Shown here piece after piece: positions 9,168 to 22,872 of a stretch of 64,000 nt of DNA. This DNA comes from an uncultured Marivita sp. (GTDB taxonomy: Bacteria > Pseudomonadota > Alphaproteobacteria > Rhodobacterales > Rhodobacteraceae). Each line of letters opens with the position of its first letter. The stretch's first letter is position 1. A model generated the notes under the pieces. That model was not told the origin of the DNA, searched no databases, and saw nothing but the letters and a program-made list of their open reading frames with translations. The stretch is from positions 682,001 through 746,000 of the forward strand of contig NZ_CANKYW010000002.1 in assembly GCF_947488135.1 (NCBI RefSeq). Reading direction: 5' to 3'. The position numbers and the translations under genes are program-made.

Positions 9168-10121
9168 TTATTCGACCGTTACGTCGACATGGCGCACGGC
9201 GATGATGACATCGCCCCGGATCATCCGCGCATAGCCGCGATACTTGCCTTTGGGCCAACCGGTCACCGGCGCCCGCCGTCCATAGGCCCGCATCGCCTGC
9301 GCCTGGTCCACGTCGAGTCGTGCGGTGTGTTCAAACACCACCCCGTCCGGGCCAAACATCGTCAGATCGATCTGATCATAGGTGATGCCGTGAAAGGCGT
9401 GCGCATAAAGCACCATCGCGTCCTGCGGCGACAGGGAGGTGCGCCGCGCCGCGCCGGAGATCACGGTGCTAAGTTCCGGAACCGCGTCCGACACGCCGAC
9501 GGTAAAAAGACCCGCGTCAGTGTATTTGGGCGTCTCGAGCCAGAGCGTTTGCAACGGTGTGCTGCACGCATTGTCCTGATCCGGGGCGAAGGGATCGACC
9601 ACCTCGGCCCCTTGAGTGATGGTCAGGTGAAGATGCGGATAATTGGTCAGACCGCTCAGGCCCACTTCGCCCAGAAGTTGCCCCCGGACGACGCGCTGTC
9701 CCGGTGTCACACGAACGGAGCCAAGCTTCATATGACAGTAAACCGACTGATAACCGTTGCCGTGGTCGATACGCACGGCATTGCCGCATTCTTCGCCGTT
9801 CAGGTCTGTCCCGGCGACATAGGGCTGATCTGGGCGGGTGTTGCGGATCGCCTGGACGCGGCCGTCAGCGGCGGCGATCACGCGCACGCCTTTGTCCATT
9901 TGGTCGAAACTGAGAAGGGCGAAATCCGTGCCGCTGTGCCCATCGCGGGATTTGAGACCACATCGGTAATCGGAGACCGCGTCGGTTGGATCGACGTCTG
10001 GGTAATCCTCGATCACGCAGGTTTCACCCAGCACGCAGTCGATGGGCATCCCCAAAAAGGAAACGTCCGCCACAACCTGTGTGGCGGACGCGATGATCAT
10101 TGCGGCAGCGGTGCGGATCAC
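9168..10121 (-). CDS. M23 family (LytM-type) metallopeptidase
   Basis: A 317-aa exported peptidoglycan endopeptidase candidate. With the GTG at 10121 the N-terminus is a signal-like hydrophobic stretch ending near residue 18; an ATG at 10100 is the alternative. The LytM core runs from about 55 to 180 with zinc ligands H62 and D66 (GHSGTDF), H130 (VYCHM) and the HLH motif at 163-165, all present, so it should be active. A beta-rich domain of unknown role follows. GTG overlaps the clpA stop by four bases (GTGA), which suggests coupling to clpA. Its 3' end abuts the stator-like gene pair. Confidence 0.87.
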   Translation of the reverse strand: MIRTAAAMIIASATQVVADVSFLGMPIDCVLGETCVIEDYPDVDPTDAVSDYRCGLKSRDGHSGTDFALLSFDQMDKGVRVIAAADGRVQAIRNTRPDQPYVAGTDLNGEECGNAVRIDHGNGYQSVYCHMKLGSVRVTPGQRVVRGQLLGEVGLSGLTNYPHLHLTITQGAEVVDPFAPDQDNACSTPLQTLWLETPKYTDAGLFTVGVSDAVPELSTVISGAARRTSLSPQDAMVLYAHAFHGITYDQIDLTMFGPDGVVFEHTARLDVDQAQAMRAYGRRAPVTGWPKGKYRGYARMIRGDVIIAVRHVDVTVE

Positions 10122-12442
10122 TCCGCCGTAAGGAGCGGGGGCTTCTTGCTCGACAGGCGCGGATTGTCCGGGCCCGAGAGATCGAGTGTCAGCTTGCCGT
10201 CCTTGACCGCAACCTTGACGACGCCGCCCTTGGCGAGCTTCCCGAAGAGCAGTTCTTCCGCGAGCGGCTTCTTGATCTCTTCCTGGATTACGCGGCCCAG
10301 AGGACGGGCGCCCATCTTGTCGTCGTAGCCCTTGTCGGCCAGCCATTCGGCGGCAGGCTTGGTCAGTTCGATGGTCACGTTGCGATCCATCAGCTGCGCT
10401 TCGAGTTGCAGCACGAACTTTTCGACCACTTGCAGGATCACCGACTTCGGCAACGGCGCGAAGGAGATGACCGCATCCAGACGGTTGCGGAATTCCGGCG
10501 TGAACGTGCGCTCGATGGCCGCCGTATCTTCGCCCTCGCGACGGTCCCGGCCAAAGCCGATGGCCGCCTTGGCCTGTTCGGCCGCACCCGCGTTCGACGT
10601 CATGATCAGGATCACATTGCGGAAGCTGACCGTGCGACCGTTGTGATCGGTGAGCGACCCGTGATCCATCACCTGCAACAGGATGTTGTAGACATCCGGG
10701 TGCGCTTTTTCGATCTCGTCGAGCAAGAGCACGCAATGCGGGTGCTGATCGACACCATCGGTCAACTGACCGCCCTGATCGAAACCGACATAACCCGGAG
10801 GCGCACCAATCAGACGGCTGACCGCGTGTTTCTCCATGTATTCGGACATATCGAACCGCAGCAGTTCCACACCCAGCGTATCCGCCAGCTGCTTGGCCAC
10901 TTCGGTCTTGCCCACACCGGTCGGACCGGCGAAGAGGTAGTTGCCGATGGGCTTTTCAGGTTCCCGCAGACCGGCACGCGCCAGTTTGATGGCTGAGGAC
11001 AGCGCCTCGATGGCGGCATCCTGACCGAAGACAACGCGCTTGAGGCTGCCTTCGAGATCCTTGAGAAGCTCTGTATCGTCCTTGGACACGCTTTTCGGCG
11101 GGATGCGGGCGATCTTGGCGACCACCGCCTCAATCTCTTTCGGGCCGAGCGACTTGCGCCGCTTGGATTCCGCCACGAGATGCTGCGCCGCACCTGCCTC
11201 GTCGATCACGTCGATGGCCTTGTCCGGCAGCTTGCGGTCGTTGATGTACCGCGCCGACAATTCCACCGCCGTCTTGATCGCGTCAGCCGTGTATTTGACG
11301 TTGTGGTGCTCCTCGAAATAAGGCTTGAGACCCTTGAGGATCTTGATCGTGTCCTCGACCGAGGGTTCGTTCACGTCGATCTTCTGGAACCGGCGCGACA
11401 GGGCGCGGTCCTTTTCGAAGTGCTGACGGAATTCCTTGTAGGTGGTGGAGCCCATCGTGCGCAGCTTGCCGCCCTGAAGCGCGGGCTTCAGAAGGTTGGA
11501 CGCGTCCATCGCGCCGCCCGATGTGGCACCGGCGCCGATCACGGTGTGGATTTCGTCGATGAACAACACCGCGTCGGGATGTTCCTCAAGCTCGTTCACG
11601 ACAGCCTTCAGGCGTTCCTCGAAATCGCCGCGATAGCGGGTGCCCGCCAGCAACGCGCCCATGTCGAGCGAATAGATCGTGGTGTTCTTGAGCACGTCGG
11701 GCGTTTCGCCGGACACGATCTTGCGCGCGAGACCTTCGGCAATCGCCGTTTTGCCCACGCCGGGATCGCCCACCAGAAGTGGGTTGTTCTTACGACGGCG
11801 GCAGAGCACCTGGATGCAGCGTTCCACTTCGGCATGGCGGCCGATCAACGGATCAATGTCGCCCTCGCGCGATTTCGCGTTGAGATCGACACAATACTTG
11901 GCCAGCGCGGATTCCTTTTGCTCGCCCTGCGGTTCCTGCGCCTGTGCTTCTTCCTCGTTCTCGGTGGCGCCTGTCACCGGGCGGCTTTCGCCGTAGGCCG
12001 GGTTCTTGGCCACACCGTGCGCGATGAAGTTCACCGCGTCGTAGCGGGTCATATCCTGATCCTGGAGGAAGTACGCGGCGTTGCTTTCGCGTTCGGCAAA
12101 GATGGCGACCAAGACATTGGCCCCGGTCACTTCGCTCCGACCCGAGCTTTGGACGTGGATCGCCGCGCGCTGGATCACGCGTTGGAAAGCGGCTGTTGGC
12201 ACGGCCTCGGACCCTTCGATGTCGGTCACGAGGTTCGACAGATCGTCGTCGATATAGTCAACCAGCGTGGTGCGCAGTTCTTCGGTGTCGACCGAACACG
12301 CTTTCATCACGCGGACCGCATCGGGTTCGTCGATCAGTGCCAGCAGCAGATGTTCCAGCGTTGCAAATTCGTGCGATCGGGAATTGGCCAGCGCCAACGC
12401 CGAGTGAATTGCCTGCTCAAGGGTATTCGAAAATGAAGGCAC
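10118..12442 (-). CDS. clpA: ATP-dependent Clp protease ATP-binding subunit ClpA
   Basis: Hsp100 unfoldase that feeds substrates to ClpP, 774 aa. The N-domain (about 1-145) is followed by two AAA+ modules: Walker A GDPGVGKT at 225-232 with Walker B VLFIDE at 292-297, and Walker A GPTGVGKT at 506-513. The start is GTG at 12442, with AAGGAG nine bases upstream; the N-terminus then reads like other ClpA proteins (PSFSNTLEQAIHSAL). The adaptor gene clpS, often just upstream, is not here; gloB precedes it by 157 bp. The M23 gene follows with a GTGA overlap. Confidence 0.96.
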   Translation of the reverse strand: MPSFSNTLEQAIHSALALANSRSHEFATLEHLLLALIDEPDAVRVMKACSVDTEELRTTLVDYIDDDLSNLVTDIEGSEAVPTAAFQRVIQRAAIHVQSSGRSEVTGANVLVAIFAERESNAAYFLQDQDMTRYDAVNFIAHGVAKNPAYGESRPVTGATENEEEAQAQEPQGEQKESALAKYCVDLNAKSREGDIDPLIGRHAEVERCIQVLCRRRKNNPLLVGDPGVGKTAIAEGLARKIVSGETPDVLKNTTIYSLDMGALLAGTRYRGDFEERLKAVVNELEEHPDAVLFIDEIHTVIGAGATSGGAMDASNLLKPALQGGKLRTMGSTTYKEFRQHFEKDRALSRRFQKIDVNEPSVEDTIKILKGLKPYFEEHHNVKYTADAIKTAVELSARYINDRKLPDKAIDVIDEAGAAQHLVAESKRRKSLGPKEIEAVVAKIARIPPKSVSKDDTELLKDLEGSLKRVVFGQDAAIEALSSAIKLARAGLREPEKPIGNYLFAGPTGVGKTEVAKQLADTLGVELLRFDMSEYMEKHAVSRLIGAPPGYVGFDQGGQLTDGVDQHPHCVLLLDEIEKAHPDVYNILLQVMDHGSLTDHNGRTVSFRNVILIMTSNAGAAEQAKAAIGFGRDRREGEDTAAIERTFTPEFRNRLDAVISFAPLPKSVILQVVEKFVLQLEAQLMDRNVTIELTKPAAEWLADKGYDDKMGARPLGRVIQEEIKKPLAEELLFGKLAKGGVVKVAVKDGKLTLDLSGPDNPRLSSKKPPLLTAE

Positions 12443-12599
12443 GATTGAGTGCTCCTTCTTTTTTGCGTTGCGACGCAGGGTACGGCACAACTGTCATCTT
12501 AGTATTAAAGTTTGGTCGTTACCGACAAAGCTTCAAGTTTTTTCTTCGACTTGACGCGTCACAAGCTGCAGATTGTTCGCACGTTCTTGTGAATTTGCC

Positions 12600-13367
12600 T
12601 CAGAAGCGATCCTTGCGGGCACGTATTTCCGCAAAAACGTCCACCGGCTCTGCGCCGATCATGTCGAGATGGGCCATTATGGCGGGGTCAGCGGCACGTA
12701 GGAACGGGTTGGTTGCCGCTTCTTCGGAGAGTTTGCTGGGAACCGTGGGTTCGTTACTGTCACGCTTCGAATTTATGCGTTTGATCCTGTCTTTCAAGTC
12801 AGAATTGTCGGGGTCGATGGTGATTGCGAAGCGCGCATTGGCCTGCGTGTATTCGTGACCGGAGCAGATCAGCGTTTCGGGGTCGAGCGCGGCCAGCTTT
12901 TGCAGGCTCTCCCACATCTGCGCGGCGGTGCCTTCGAACAGGCGGCCGCATCCCAGCGCCATTAGGCTGTCTGCGGTGAAGGCATATCCCGATTCCGGCA
13001 AGACGAAGGCCACATGGCCGATGGTATGCCCCGACACGTCGAGGACTTCGACAACTTCACCACCGAACTCGAACGCGTCCCCTTCCGCCACTTCGCGGTT
13101 CAGCGAGGGCAGGCGGTGCCGGTCGGCCTTGGCACCGGTGACCTTGGCGTCGTATTGCGCAAGAAGGTCGTCCACGCCGCCGACGTGATCGTGGTGGTGA
13201 TGGGTCAACCAAATCTCGGTCAGGGTCCAACCGCGCTTGGACAGTTCGTCAAGGATCGGACCGGCCTCCGGCACGTCGATACAGGCGGTGTCGCCACTTT
13301 GGCTGTCATGCAGCAAATACGTATAATTGTCGGACAGGGCAGGCAGCGTGACGAGTTCAAGGGGCAT
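12600..13367 (-). CDS. gloB: Hydroxyacylglutathione hydrolase (glyoxalase II)
   Basis: Hydrolyses S-lactoylglutathione to D-lactate and glutathione, the second step of methylglyoxal detoxification. The 255-aa protein has the metallo-beta-lactamase binuclear site motif THHHHDH at residues 55-61, then the SGHTIGH metal segment and CSGHEYT further on. The C-terminal HAGH domain carries the usual K/R residues for glutathione ([18 protein letters not shown]), and NPFLR matches the family. It is divergent from the methyltransferase-like gene across 62 bp, with clpA downstream in the same direction. Confidence 0.95.
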   Translation of the reverse strand: MPLELVTLPALSDNYTYLLHDSQSGDTACIDVPEAGPILDELSKRGWTLTEIWLTHHHHDHVGGVDDLLAQYDAKVTGAKADRHRLPSLNREVAEGDAFEFGGEVVEVLDVSGHTIGHVAFVLPESGYAFTADSLMALGCGRLFEGTAAQMWESLQKLAALDPETLICSGHEYTQANARFAITIDPDNSDLKDRIKRINSKRDSNEPTVPSKLSEEAATNPFLRAADPAIMAHLDMIGAEPVDVFAEIRARKDRF

Positions 13368-13429
13368 GGCGTTTCTTTCCGTGGAGGTTACACTCCGATC
13401 AACCTAGGCCAATTGGACCGGAGGCCCAA

Positions 13430-14194
13430 ATGCATCTCGACGTGCAACGCTTGCACAACTTCTACTATCGCAGTGCGATAGGGCGTGTGGCGCAGCGCGT
13501 GGTGCGGGATCAGGTCATGACATTCTGGCCGGAAGCCAAGCAGCAATCGGTGGGCGGTTTCGGTTTTGCCGTGCCTCTGCTCCGGCCCTACCTGAAAGAT
13601 GCCCGCAGGGTCATCGGGCTGATGCCGGCGCAGCAAGGGGTGATGCCCTGGCCTGCCGGGATGCCGAATGTCTCGGTCTTGTGCGAGGAAACGCTCTGGC
13701 CGATCGAGAATGGCCGGTTCGACAAGCTGATCCTGATGCACGGGCTGGAAACGTCCGAGCGCCCGTCTGCGCTGCTCGAAGAGTGCTGGCGCGTTCTGGG
13801 GCCAGGGGGAAAGGCGCTGTTCATCGTTCCGAACCGGTCGGGTCTTTGGGCACGATCGGATGCAACGCCTTTCGGCTACGGGCGTCCCTATTCGATGGGT
13901 CAGTTGGAATCTCAACTCAAGGCCCACAACTTTGCGCCACAGCGCCACACCGCGGTCCTGTATCAACCGCCGTCCACGCGACGCTTCTGGATGAAGACCG
14001 GACGGTTCTGGGAACAGATGGGCCGCCGCGTGTCGGCCTTGATCGCGGGCGGTGTGCTGATGGTCGAAGTGACCAAGACCAATCCGACGCCGCGTGGCAC
14101 CAAGTCGGAAAGCCGGGTGCTGACACCCTTGGGCAAGCTCGTTCCGACGCCATCCTCAAAACCCGCACGGGCGCGGGTGCTGACTGACCAGTAG
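13430..14194 (+). CDS. Class I SAM-dependent methyltransferase-like protein
   Basis: A 254-aa cytosolic protein with the later part of a class I (Methyltransf_11-type) fold: [12 protein letters not shown] near 98, the helix [21 protein letters not shown] near 116-138 and the beta-hairpin end. The usual glycine-rich SAM motif I (GxGxG) is missing; the equivalent strand reads [12 protein letters not shown]. It may bind SAM unusually or have lost catalysis. The C-terminus is a basic, proline-rich tail. Substrate unknown. It is divergent from gloB and lies 17 bp before the PhzF gene in the same direction. Confidence 0.75.
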   Translation: MHLDVQRLHNFYYRSAIGRVAQRVVRDQVMTFWPEAKQQSVGGFGFAVPLLRPYLKDARRVIGLMPAQQGVMPWPAGMPNVSVLCEETLWPIENGRFDKLILMHGLETSERPSALLEECWRVLGPGGKALFIVPNRSGLWARSDATPFGYGRPYSMGQLESQLKAHNFAPQRHTAVLYQPPSTRRFWMKTGRFWEQMGRRVSALIAGGVLMVEVTKTNPTPRGTKSESRVLTPLGKLVPTPSSKPARARVLTDQ

Positions 14195-14211
14195 ATCATT
14201 CGGAGATACGC

Positions 14212-15057
14212 ATGAAGGCACGGCGTTTCATACAGGCGGATGTGTTCACGTCCGAACCGACCAAGGGCAATGGCTTGGCCGTCGTCGTGGAGGCCGACGA
14301 TCTGACGGATGACCAGATGCAACAATTCGCGGCGTGGACCAACCTTGCCGAGACGACGTTTCTACTGCCGCCCACGCATCCCGACGCGGACTACCGTGTG
14401 CGCATTTTCACCACGGCGCGCGAGATGCTTTTTGCCGGGCACCCGACGCTGGGGAGCTGTGCGGCCTGGCTGCATTGCGGGGACGCACCCCGGTCCGACG
14501 GCAAGGTCATCCAGGAATGCGCCATTGGCTTGGTCGAAATCGACATGACCGGCGCGGTTCCGGCCTTCGTCGCTCCGGACACGCAAATCGCTCCGATGGG
14601 TAAGAGCGCGGAATCCGATCTCTGCAAGGCCCTTCGGATCGACCCGACGCGGGTCCGGCGATCCGCAATTCTGGAAAACGGTCCCACCTGGAACGTGCTC
14701 GAACTCGCGTCGGCTGACGACGTGCTTGCCATCGACGCGGGCCTCGTGCGCTGGCCGGAGTATGTCGGGGTCAGCGTGATAGGTCCTCATGCCGACGGCG
14801 CGGACTGCGATTACGAGGTGCGGAACCTGTCTCCGTCCAGCGGGATGAGCGAAGATCCCATCACCGGTTCCCTGAATGCGGCTCTGGCGCGGTGGATGTG
14901 GTCCGAGGGCCGATTGGACCGTGATCTGGTGATTGCCCAGGGAACGTGTCTGGGGCGTGCGGGCCGAGTGTTCGTCGGGGCACCGCGTGAGGGATCGGAC
15001 CGCGTCCTGATCGGCGGACACTCCCATATCGTGATCGACGGCATGGTTACTTTGTGA
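14212..15057 (+). CDS. PhzF family isomerase-like protein
   Basis: A 281-aa protein of the PhzF/diaminopimelate-epimerase-fold family. The catalytic glutamate is present at E47 (NLAETTF), with FAGHPTLGS at 75-82 and the C-terminal half-site EDPITGSLNAAL near 217-228. Members isomerise small acids; no phenazine genes are present here, so the physiological substrate is unknown. It is probably co-transcribed with the methyltransferase-like gene just upstream. Confidence 0.88.
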   Translation: MKARRFIQADVFTSEPTKGNGLAVVVEADDLTDDQMQQFAAWTNLAETTFLLPPTHPDADYRVRIFTTAREMLFAGHPTLGSCAAWLHCGDAPRSDGKVIQECAIGLVEIDMTGAVPAFVAPDTQIAPMGKSAESDLCKALRIDPTRVRRSAILENGPTWNVLELASADDVLAIDAGLVRWPEYVGVSVIGPHADGADCDYEVRNLSPSSGMSEDPITGSLNAALARWMWSEGRLDRDLVIAQGTCLGRAGRVFVGAPREGSDRVLIGGHSHIVIDGMVTL

Positions 15058-15388
15058 CAGCTCTGCGAATGTCGCGTTCACTGGGATAAGATGCCCAAAA
15101 TTCGGGCACGGCGCGGAAACGCGGTCAAACAGCCAAGGAATCGCCGCATCCGCACAATTGTGACGAAAAAAATCGGCATTTCGCGCGCGCAATACGTCGC
15201 AGTTGGGCCAACACCCTAAAAATAAGGCGTTTCGCGCTTCACAGGAAAACACCATACCGTGTTGCGGGCTTGGGACGCCTCTGCTACATCCGCGCTGATT
15301 TCTATGCCATGTGGCATTTGCCAAACTGAAAACGCCTCTGACCACCGGTACTTCGGGGGATCGGAGGCAGAATAGCGGAAGGGTGGAC
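15058..15388. other. Leader/promoter region of the atp operon
   Basis: No gene is seen in these 331 bp. There is a weak hairpin TGCCC/GGGCA at 15092-15108 that may lie at the end of the PhzF transcript, and a 10-bp palindrome CACAATTGTG at 15153-15162. The promoter of the ATP synthase operon must lie here, but I cannot pick a -35/-10 pair with confidence. An ORF extending upstream of atpH into this region is not supported. Confidence 0.5.
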
Positions 15389-15949
15389 GTGTCTGAATCA
15401 GCATCCATTTCCTCGGGCATCGCAGAGCGCTATGCCATGGCGGTCTTCGACCTTGCCAAAGAGGGTAAAGAGCTCGACAAGCTCGAAGCCAACCTCGACG
15501 ATCTGTCAGCCGCGCTCGACAGCAGCCCGGAGTTGACCGACCTGATCCAGTCCCCGGTCTACAGCCGCGAAGCCCAATCGAACGCGATCACGGCGATCGC
15601 GGCCAAGATGGGGCTGACCAAGACGATGCAGAACGTGCTGGCGCTGATGGCGTCCAAGCGTCGCCTGTTCGTCGTGCCGCAGATGATCAACCGTCTACGC
15701 GATCTGATCGCCGAAGAAAAAGGCGAAGTGACCGCAGACGTGACTTCGGCCGTCAAGCTGACCGCCGCGCAATCCAAGGAACTTGCCCAGACGCTCAAGT
15801 CGAAAGTGGGCAAGGACGTCAAGATCAATGCGACCGTTGATGAAAGCCTCATCGGCGGTCTTATCGTAAAAGTGGGCTCGAAGATGATCGACACGTCGAT
15901 CCGCTCCAAGCTCAGCTCCCTGCAAAATGCTATGAAAGAGGTCGGATAA
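15389..15949 (+). CDS. atpH: ATP synthase F1 subunit delta
   Basis: 186-aa peripheral-stalk subunit that joins F1 to the Fo b-subunits. The N-terminal helical domain begins [19 protein letters not shown], and the C-terminus has the OSCP/delta signature with [24 protein letters not shown] at 15389 is chosen because GGAAGG lies about 6 bases upstream and orthologues begin with (M)SE; an in-frame GTG two codons earlier is possible. First gene of a five-gene operon; the Fo genes are not in this window, the split arrangement usual in alphaproteobacteria. Confidence 0.95.
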   Translation: MSESASISSGIAERYAMAVFDLAKEGKELDKLEANLDDLSAALDSSPELTDLIQSPVYSREAQSNAITAIAAKMGLTKTMQNVLALMASKRRLFVVPQMINRLRDLIAEEKGEVTADVTSAVKLTAAQSKELAQTLKSKVGKDVKINATVDESLIGGLIVKVGSKMIDTSIRSKLSSLQNAMKEVG

Positions 15950-17488
<1,539 letters not shown>

Positions 17489-17500
17489 GGAGACGAGGCA

Positions 17501-19823
<2,323 letters not shown>

Positions 19824-19886
19824 ACCGGGCGCTCATCAGTCCTCGCGGCTTTCTTCGCGGGGACGAGACCCAAAAGGAGACGACAC

Positions 19887-20321
19887 ATGGCAGAGACCAT
19901 GCAATTCGATCTGGTCAGCCCCGAGCGCAGCCTGATGTCGGCGCAGGTCAAATCTGTGCAGATTCCGGGTGCCGATGGCGATATGACGGCGATGCCGAAC
20001 CATGCGCCTCTGATCACGACGCTGCGCCCCGGTGTTCTGACGGTCGAGACCGAAAAAGGCACCGAGGAATTCATCGTGACCGGCGGTTTCGCGGAGATGG
20101 GTGAGGGCCTTTCGGTGCTTGCAGAACGCGCACTGCCCCGTGGAGACGTCGATCAGGCCACCTACGAGGCGATGGTCGACGAGGCGCACGAGACCTACAA
20201 GCAGACCAAGGAAACCTTCAAGAACGAACCGGGTCCGGTCGACGACGCGGCCAAGCTGCTCGCGGATATGGTCGCCGTAGGGACGCATATTGGACTGTCG
20301 CCGAAACAGCCTTCGCTCTGA
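19887..20321 (+). CDS. atpC: ATP synthase F1 subunit epsilon
   Basis: 144-aa rotor subunit with an N-terminal beta-sandwich ([15 protein letters not shown], then [19 protein letters not shown]) and a C-terminal helical part that here is variable and short on the classical helix-turn-helix motif, as in other alphaproteobacteria. It lies 63 bp after atpD with AAAAGGAGACG before the ATG. Last gene of the operon; a strong terminator follows. Confidence 0.96.
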   Translation: MAETMQFDLVSPERSLMSAQVKSVQIPGADGDMTAMPNHAPLITTLRPGVLTVETEKGTEEFIVTGGFAEMGEGLSVLAERALPRGDVDQATYEAMVDEAHETYKQTKETFKNEPGPVDDAAKLLADMVAVGTHIGLSPKQPSL

Positions 20322-20345
20322 CTTCGGATGCGACACCGTACTTCG

Positions 20346-20374
20346 AAAGCCCTGCACCGATGCGGGGCTTTTTT
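20346..20374 (+). terminator. Intrinsic terminator of the atp operon
   Basis: Stem AAAGCCCTGCA (20346-20356), loop CCGA, then TGCGGGGCTTT, with one T-G wobble, followed by a run of T to 20374. It lies 25 bases past the atpC stop. Confidence 0.9.
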
Positions 20375-20429
20375 CGTTTTGCCCGCCGGTTGCATGCGGT
20401 AAACACACGCGACCACATGAGGCGGTGAC

Positions 20430-20780
20430 ATGCAGATCATCAACAGTGCGCGCGTCGGGATTGCCCAGGGATCGGTCGATCTCTTCTCGGACTATGAAGA
20501 GGGCGGCGATATGTGGACCGGCCACGGGGCGCGGTCACGCAGCCAATGGGTCGCCTTCGACCAACCCTTTTCTACGCCGCCTGCCGTTCATGTCACCCTG
20601 ACGCTCTGGGACATGGACAGCGCACATAACGTCCGTGCCGACCTGACCGCCGAGAACGTCAGCGTCACCGGGTTCGATGCGGTCTTCCGCACGTGGCTCG
20701 ACACGCGGGTGGCACGCGTGCGCATCTCCTGGCTCGCCATTGGGGAAGTGTGTAGCGAGGACGATTGGGACGTGGTTTGA
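20430..20780 (+). CDS. H-type lectin domain protein
   Basis: A 116-aa protein that is almost entirely an H-type lectin domain (the fold of snail agglutinin, with GalNAc-type sugar binding in eukaryotes). Supporting features are the central VAFDQPFSTPPAVHVTLTLWDMD strand pair, the VRADLTAENVSVTGFDAVFRTW segment and the closing VRISWLAIGE. There is no signal peptide, so it is cytosolic unless exported another way. It sits between the atp terminator and an unrecognised membrane protein gene, and probably has its own promoter. Role unknown. Confidence 0.82.
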   Translation: MQIINSARVGIAQGSVDLFSDYEEGGDMWTGHGARSRSQWVAFDQPFSTPPAVHVTLTLWDMDSAHNVRADLTAENVSVTGFDAVFRTWLDTRVARVRISWLAIGEVCSEDDWDVV

Positions 20781-20868
20781 GAGCCGCGCAACACGAATTT
20801 GATGCAGCCTGTATGGGTACTGACTGCTTAGCAGTACGCGACTCGCCATTTTGGTGCTAACCAATGGA

Positions 20869-21738
20869 ATGAGAAAACGATTTCCAAGGTTCTTTTTCCT
20901 GCTCGACCTTTTCGCCGTTTATGTCGGCGCAGTCTTGTTCGGTCTGGCGTTTGTTTTGATGCCGAGCGACTGGATGCCGTTCGATCTTCCCGCAGCAAAA
21001 ACGCTGTATGACGCCAGCAAAATTGTTCTTCTGTTTTTCCCGCTATTGATTCTTCGAGAGGTTGTCGGCGCGCGATACGATGATTTGAAGATCGTGCGGA
21101 TCATATTCTTTTTGTCTCCCGGTATCCGAGAGGAGTTCAGCCGCGACAACGAATTGTCCTATGAGGAATTGAGAAGACGTCGCCGTTTGCAAAGCTGGCG
21201 TGGTTTTCTGAGCAACTTCGCACTTTTTTCAATGCTGATGATGGCGGTATTTGCGACCCTGTACCGCCTGGAGCCAATTCTTTTGGGGAAGGTTCGCTAC
21301 GATGCCTTGGGGGCGGCCGCGTCCTGCATTGATCAAACAATTGCAGAACAAGACACGGCAAAAGAAAACTGTGCAAAGCTTCTTACCGAAGCCGAGGGCT
21401 ATTTAGGTCAAGCCCGCGAGGGTGAAATCATGTCGCCTGACGCGTATTGGCTGGGCTACGGCTATCTGAAAATGTTTAACGGAGAGGGATTTTGTGGATT
21501 ACCTGCCTATGAAACCCTTCGGACATTGAGCGGATCAAGCACCGATCGGCATCCGTACCAGGTGCTGTCGCAGTTTCAAAAATCAGCTCGCCTGACAGAG
21601 GCCCTTAGAAAATGTGACGCAGCGCAGCAAGCCAATGCCGCGTTTCAAGAGCAGATCATTGACTTGCGACGAGAGATCGAAGCACTGGCGACGCAGGCTC
21701 CGCTGATCAGTCCTGAGCCAATTTTCGGCCCGCAATGA
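20869..21738 (+). CDS. Unrecognised membrane protein
   Basis: A 289-aa protein I do not recognise. It has three hydrophobic segments: about 7-30, 47-63 and 114-133. An arginine-rich patch (YEELRRRRRLQSWRGF) precedes the third. The remaining 150 residues are soluble with four cysteines and a helical C-terminal end (FQEQIIDLRREIEALATQ). ATG at 20869 is preferred; a TTG at 20851 would add six residues. Base composition is visibly poorer in G+C than its neighbours and codon choice includes many A/T-ending codons, which suggests acquisition by transfer. It converges on prs, with 18 bp between stops. Confidence 0.7.
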   Translation: MRKRFPRFFFLLDLFAVYVGAVLFGLAFVLMPSDWMPFDLPAAKTLYDASKIVLLFFPLLILREVVGARYDDLKIVRIIFFLSPGIREEFSRDNELSYEELRRRRRLQSWRGFLSNFALFSMLMMAVFATLYRLEPILLGKVRYDALGAAASCIDQTIAEQDTAKENCAKLLTEAEGYLGQAREGEIMSPDAYWLGYGYLKMFNGEGFCGLPAYETLRTLSGSSTDRHPYQVLSQFQKSARLTEALRKCDAAQQANAAFQEQIIDLRREIEALATQAPLISPEPIFGPQ

Positions 21739-21756
21739 CGCAACACGCTGGCTGAT

Positions 21757-22767
21757 CTAGAGAATACCCTCGTAGATCGGCCCCAACGTGTCTGTCTCGA
21801 ACAGAGAAGACACAGATGTCCCGTTCCAGATGTTGAGGATCGCCTGTGCAAACATCGGGGCGGTCGGGACGATACGGATGTTCGGCGCGGCCTTGACCGC
21901 GTCTGTGGCCTCGATGGAGTCGGTGATGACCAGCGACTTCATCACCGATTTGGTGATCCGCTCAACCGCCGGGCCGGACAGCACGCCATGCGTGATATAG
22001 GAATGCACCTCGGTCGCGCCGTGCTCCATGAGAACCTCGGCCGCCTTGCAGAGCGTTCCCGCGGTGTCGCAGATGTCGTCCACGATGATGCACTTCTTGC
22101 CGGTCACGTCGCCGATCACCGTCATCTCCGCAATCTCGCCCGGCTTCTCGCGACGCTTGTCCACGATGGCCAGCGGCGCGTTGATCCGCTTCGCCAATTC
22201 GCGGGCACGGGCCACGCCGCCGACGTCCGGGGACACGACCATCACGTCCGACGTGTCGCCCTTGAATTGTTGCAGGATATCCAGGGCAAAGATCGGCGAG
22301 GCATAGAGGTTGTCCACCGGGATATCGAAGAACCCCTGGATCTGCGCCGCGTGCAGGTCCATCGTCAGAACGCGCTCGATCCCGGCTTCGACGATCATGT
22401 TGGCCACCAGCTTGGCGCTGATCGGTGTGCGCGCCTTGGAGCGGCGGTCTTGCCGCGCATAGCCGAAATAGGGGATCACCGCCGTGATGCGGGCCGCCGA
22501 CGACCGGCGCAGCGCGTCCGACATGATGAGCAGTTCCATCAGGTTGTCGTTTGCAGGGTTCGAGGTGGGCTGGATGATGAACATATCCTCGCCGCGGACG
22601 TTCTCGTAGACCTCGACGAAAATCTCTTGGTCGTTGAACCGCTCAACCCGCGCATCGACCAACCCAACGTTCATCCCGCGATACATGGTCATACGGCGGG
22701 CGATCCCCTTGGCCAGTGGCATGTTCGCATTGCCGGAAATGAGTTTGGGTTCAACAATGCTTGGCAT
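21757..22767 (-). CDS. prs: Ribose-phosphate pyrophosphokinase
   Basis: Makes PRPP from ribose 5-phosphate and ATP, the precursor of purines, pyrimidines, histidine, tryptophan and NAD. The 336-aa protein has the catalytic flexible-loop region ([19 protein letters not shown]), the metal-binding [18 protein letters not shown] block and the PRPP-binding loop [11 protein letters not shown]. It is slightly longer than the usual 310-320 aa, mainly at the N-terminus. Single-gene unit, divergent from the isomerase gene across about 105 bp. Confidence 0.95.
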   Translation of the reverse strand: MPSIVEPKLISGNANMPLAKGIARRMTMYRGMNVGLVDARVERFNDQEIFVEVYENVRGEDMFIIQPTSNPANDNLMELLIMSDALRRSSAARITAVIPYFGYARQDRRSKARTPISAKLVANMIVEAGIERVLTMDLHAAQIQGFFDIPVDNLYASPIFALDILQQFKGDTSDVMVVSPDVGGVARARELAKRINAPLAIVDKRREKPGEIAEMTVIGDVTGKKCIIVDDICDTAGTLCKAAEVLMEHGATEVHSYITHGVLSGPAVERITKSVMKSLVITDSIEATDAVKAAPNIRIVPTAPMFAQAILNIWNGTSVSSLFETDTLGPIYEGIL

Positions 22768-22872
22768 GGCGGCAGGCTCCGTAGTCGGTCTGAGATGACA
22801 GATTCGTGACGTTGCGCTCGCCTTAGCATGTGCCTACCGTCGCGCAAAGCAACACAGGCCCGGAGGGACCAA

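Noticed and set aside
5814-10121. A complete Zorya anti-phage system
   Set aside because: Only the motor-like pair is there. No ZorC, ZorD or ZorE gene adjoins it; neighbours are a ChaC-like gene, an M23 peptidase and clpA. It is reported as a stator-like pair instead.
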